DNA of 64,000 bases from Isochrysis galbana. Lineage: Eukaryota > Haptophyta > Isochrysidales > Isochrysidaceae. The DNA is taken from NCBI GenBank assembly GCA_018136815.1, contig CM030942.1:3263396-3327395 (forward strand), written 5' to 3'. Made by a program: the position numbers and the translations under genes. The notes beneath the pieces were generated by a model. It saw only the letters and a program-made list of their open reading frames with translations, searched no databases and was not told the DNA's origin. Numbering within the stretch: the first letter of the stretch is position 1; each line of letters begins with the position of its first letter. This document shows, piece by piece, positions 61,281 to 64,000 of the stretch.

Positions 61281-63012
61281 ATGGCGCTCTTCACCCCCGC
61301 CTCCGCGCGGCGCGACGACGAGGAGGGCGACGGTGCGACGCTGTGTGAGCTGAATGGTCTGCTTCCGCTCGTGCGGACTGCTGGAGACTCCGACGCCCTC
61401 CGCCTCTACCGCGCCTCGGGAGGGGCACAGCTGCCGCAGCTAATGAGCGGCCTGTTCGGCTTCAGCGTGCCAGAGGGGCATAAGACCGAGCTACACGCAC
61501 CGCCGCGGCAGGGCATCCCGGTCGAGCACGTCGTGATGCCGCCGCCCGCGGCTGGCGGGCTCGCACAAGTCACCTCATGGCTACTCGGTGCAGTGTCCTC
61601 ACTTGTGCCAGGCGCTGAGCAGCACCAACGTGCTGAGCACGAGCCGCCACGGGCCGGCCGCATTCGGGCGGTCAGCTGGCAGAGCCAGCGGCATGCTCTT
61701 CCCACATCCGACACGTCCGCCTCGGCCAACGGCGTGAAAGGGAGGCAATCCAACCTGTGCGCTGTCGCTCTCGAGGACTCTTCAGTCCTCCTGTACGACC
61801 TGTGCTTGCATGAATGGTCGCCTCATCGTCTTGTGAACACACACCAGCGCGACGTGCGCACACTCGCTTGGCAGCCGCACTCGACATCGATCCTCGTCGT
61901 CGGGTGTGCGGGTGGTGTTTGCGTGTGGAGATTGAGCTACGGGCGCACCACAAGTGAGCTCACTGGAGCCCACCTCGTGCGCCGAATAGACCTGGCTCTT
62001 GTTCAATCCCTCGGGTGGCACCCCCTGGGAGACTGGCTTGCTGCCGCCTCGGCCGGGCATGACGCTGTATGGCTATGCGAGCCGTGGCGTCGATCAGATA
62101 TCGCCGAGCAGCACACGGCATCGGGGAAAGCGTTTGGGCTGCATGGCTACAAGGCAAGCGCCTCTGACAGCTGGCCCGCCACAACCAGCTTATTGCGGAT
62201 GCGCGGAGGCGGTGGCGGTATCTCTCTCGTTGCACCCTCGAAGTGCGGAGCTCTTCTATTCGCTTCGGGCACGAGCGGTGCGCTGCGCGTCTGGGAGACC
62301 CGGGCCTGGACATGGCAGACATGGCGACGATTCTGCCTTCCATGCAGCACGGCAACGTGGGGTGGTCCTCCGCCCCTTCACGGCGATGCGCCACGCCTCC
62401 TTCTCTTTGCAATGGCAAATCAGCCGGTTCTTCATGCCATTCGCTTCACCCACGTGCTCGCAGCCGACAATAGCCCGCGCTTCTCTGGCGAATACATCGG
62501 CTGCTTCGATCTTGGGCTCCTTGCGGCGTCGGGATCCCTCCATACGAATTTTCCTTTGGGGCAGCCGCAGCCCACCTCTCCGACGAGCACAAAGAAGGCT
62601 CGCCGCTCCCTTGCGATCATGTCGTTGGCATGGCAGGTGCATTCGACTCTTGACGGTGGCAGACTCGCGGTGGGATGTTCGATCAACGGCGAGGAAAGTA
62701 TCGTGCTGCTATTCAGTGCAGCAGTCATCCCATCGCTTCAACTCCGCCCGGTCGGAAACGTAAGTGGCATGCGTCCATGTTGCAAGACCCTAGCCATGCT
62801 TCTCTTGTAGGATCCTAGAATTGCTTACAACACCCTCGATTCAGTGACCGCTGTTTCTTCACCTCCCAACTGCTAATTCTCGCCCGCAGGTGCAAGGACA
62901 TTCTCAAGGGCGGCCGTTGACGTCCCTGACCTTTGCAAGTGGGCTTCCATATGGGGGGCTTCTCAGCTGTGCATGGAATGATGGCCGTATAACCCTTCTC
63001 CCTCTCTACTAA
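61281..63012 (+). CDS. AAAS: Aladin-like nucleoporin, WD40 protein, two exons, 533 aa
   Basis: Exons 61281-62759 and 62890-63012, joined in phase 0 over a 130-bp intron with GTAAGT donor. WD40 blades align with Aladin: NLCAVALEDSSVLLYDL, THQRDVRTLAWQPHSTSILV, VGCAGGVCVWRLSYG, SLGWHPLGDWLAAASAGHDA, LLFASGTSGALRVWETRAWT (compare the family's FRVWEAQMWT) and a final GGLLSCAWNDGRITLLPLY. The order and spacing match Aladin, a peripheral nuclear-pore component; animal Aladin is about 546 residues. Expected to bind the transmembrane nucleoporin NDC1. The middle (EHTASGKAFG region) has a longer loop than usual. Function by homology only. Confidence 0.9.
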
Positions 63013-63529
63013 TCGCGTTGGCATGTGTGATTGAGCCTTGAGATCATCGCGGATGATGAATGATGATGGACCAGCGTAAATATTGCTGTTATTGAGGAGA
63101 GGAACCGTTGTGTTGAAGGGGAGGATGGAGCCTTGGAGGCAAGAGATAACAATCTGGGCACCACACCGGCACAAGTAGCCAAAGCTGATGATTGGGCCCG
63201 TGTTCGCTGCAAATCCAGCACTGGAATCCCTTTAATTACAATTATAGTCCCGATTCGCTGTTGATTCCACCAATGCGCTTGGCGTCTCGTACGGCCACGT
63301 AGGCACAAGAGGAAAGCTAGAACCTAGTTTGGAGCTACAAACACTGACCACTTCGATGGGGGTGGCATATATAATAGCCGAGGGACCCGACCCAGAACAA
63401 ACCTGAGACGAGCTCCACCACGGCTGGACAAAAACCCACAGAGACAGACAGGCGGCCCGTACGGGCGAGAAAGGCGAGGTAGCCCGATGCTCAGCAGTCA
63501 GCAGCCACACGACCACACTTGACCAACAG
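63013..63529. other. 3' flank of Aladin, nothing assigned
   Basis: No protein-like frame and no repeat recognised before the LINE 3' end. Confidence 0.3.
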
Positions 63530-63727
63530 CAGGCCTGCCCGGAACCCGCGCTCTGAACCAGGCTCGCGGTAGCGCACCCGAGCCGAACCCCGGATCCCGA
63601 AGACAAAGGAATGAAGGGGGGAAGGGGAAGGGGTGGAGGAAAGGGAAGTTGAGGGCGATGTCGGTAGGGATGGGGAAATGCCCTAGGCTAGTAGGTGTGT
63701 AGCCCAGAATCTTCAGATGTTTTTTTT
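63530..63727 (+). mobile_element. LINE 3' end, solo copy
   Basis: CAGCAGGCCTGCCCGGAACC, GACAAAGGAATGAAGGGGG and GTGTGTAGCCCAGAATCTTC followed by AGATG and a T-run match the 3' UTRs at 7205-7400 and 34000-34195. Severely 5'-truncated. A lone family B 3' module (GAATATTAAGAAGTTTT) follows at about 63744. Confidence 0.75.
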
Positions 63728-64000
63728 GTGCGTGTGGCGGCGTGAATATTAAGAAGTTTTATTTGTTTTTAGGTATTACTACTAGAGTAGTAGTATATAG
63801 TATTGATAATCAATTCTGACAAGAGCAACAGCAAGAACGCAAAACGTAGGCGACGACAAAGCGCCTGATCCCACAAGACTAGCCGCACAGCACGCGCCAA
63901 CATCACGAGGCACATCGCAGCAACACTTAGCAGCACACAGCGGGGTGCGTGACCACATCGCACCGTCGGATGCTAAGGAACGCAGCCCTTCCATTGGAAG
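63728..64000. other. Right-edge sequence, nothing assigned
   Basis: Starts with the family B 3' module on the minus side; the remainder shows no recognised gene or repeat. Confidence 0.3.

Overview
This is nuclear DNA from a eukaryote, probably a unicellular alga or related protist. It is GC-rich, its genes have no introns or a few short GT-AG (occasionally GC-AG) introns of about 66-400 bp, and it has no bacterial-style operons. Long CT/GA tracts sit just upstream of many coding regions. The lineage is not settled by the sequence. A DGAT1 carrying a PH domain is a feature I know from diatoms, so a stramenopile or haptophyte alga is a reasonable guess, but only a guess.

Host genes, left to right: a PLP-dependent class III aminotransferase (minus, cut by the left edge) head to head with a TMEM68-like acyltransferase; a small basic nuclear-type protein; a Cys-containing orphan; a four-exon BTB-BACK-NHL protein; an ASH-domain protein; a two-exon SET-domain protein; a six-exon TPR plus family-2 glycosyltransferase; a homeodomain/poly-Q regulator head to head with a seven-exon ACBP-PH-DGAT1 fusion; a RhoGAP-PDZ-coiled-coil giant; and PIG-S head to head with Aladin. 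Several act at the ER or on lipids (acyltransferase, DGAT1, PIG-S), but I see no sign that they are co-regulated beyond the head-to-head pairs.

The space between genes is dominated by repeats. There is a 5'-truncated LINE with a 17-bp target-site duplication (7195-9433) plus further LINE 3' ends; a 1.7-kb hAT-type DNA transposon with perfect ends and an 8-bp duplication (19581-21273); a tRNA-headed SINE; and several related families of 0.7-0.9-kb GC-rich short retroelements, here called B, C, D and E. These short elements have 15-17-bp target-site duplications, nest inside one another, end in T-rich tails, and in family C end in the same 3' motif as the LINE.

The most striking signal is at the 5' ends of families B, C, D and E. 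All carry the same series of four hairpins in the same order, but the stem sequences differ between families in a compensatory way. That pattern suggests a conserved RNA structure rather than conserved sequence. The second highlight is the ACBP-PH-DGAT1 gene, which joins an acyl-CoA carrier, a lipid-binding domain and the triacylglycerol synthase in one polypeptide. Two AT-rich islands near 5.1-6.9 kb have base composition unlike anything around them and remain unassigned.
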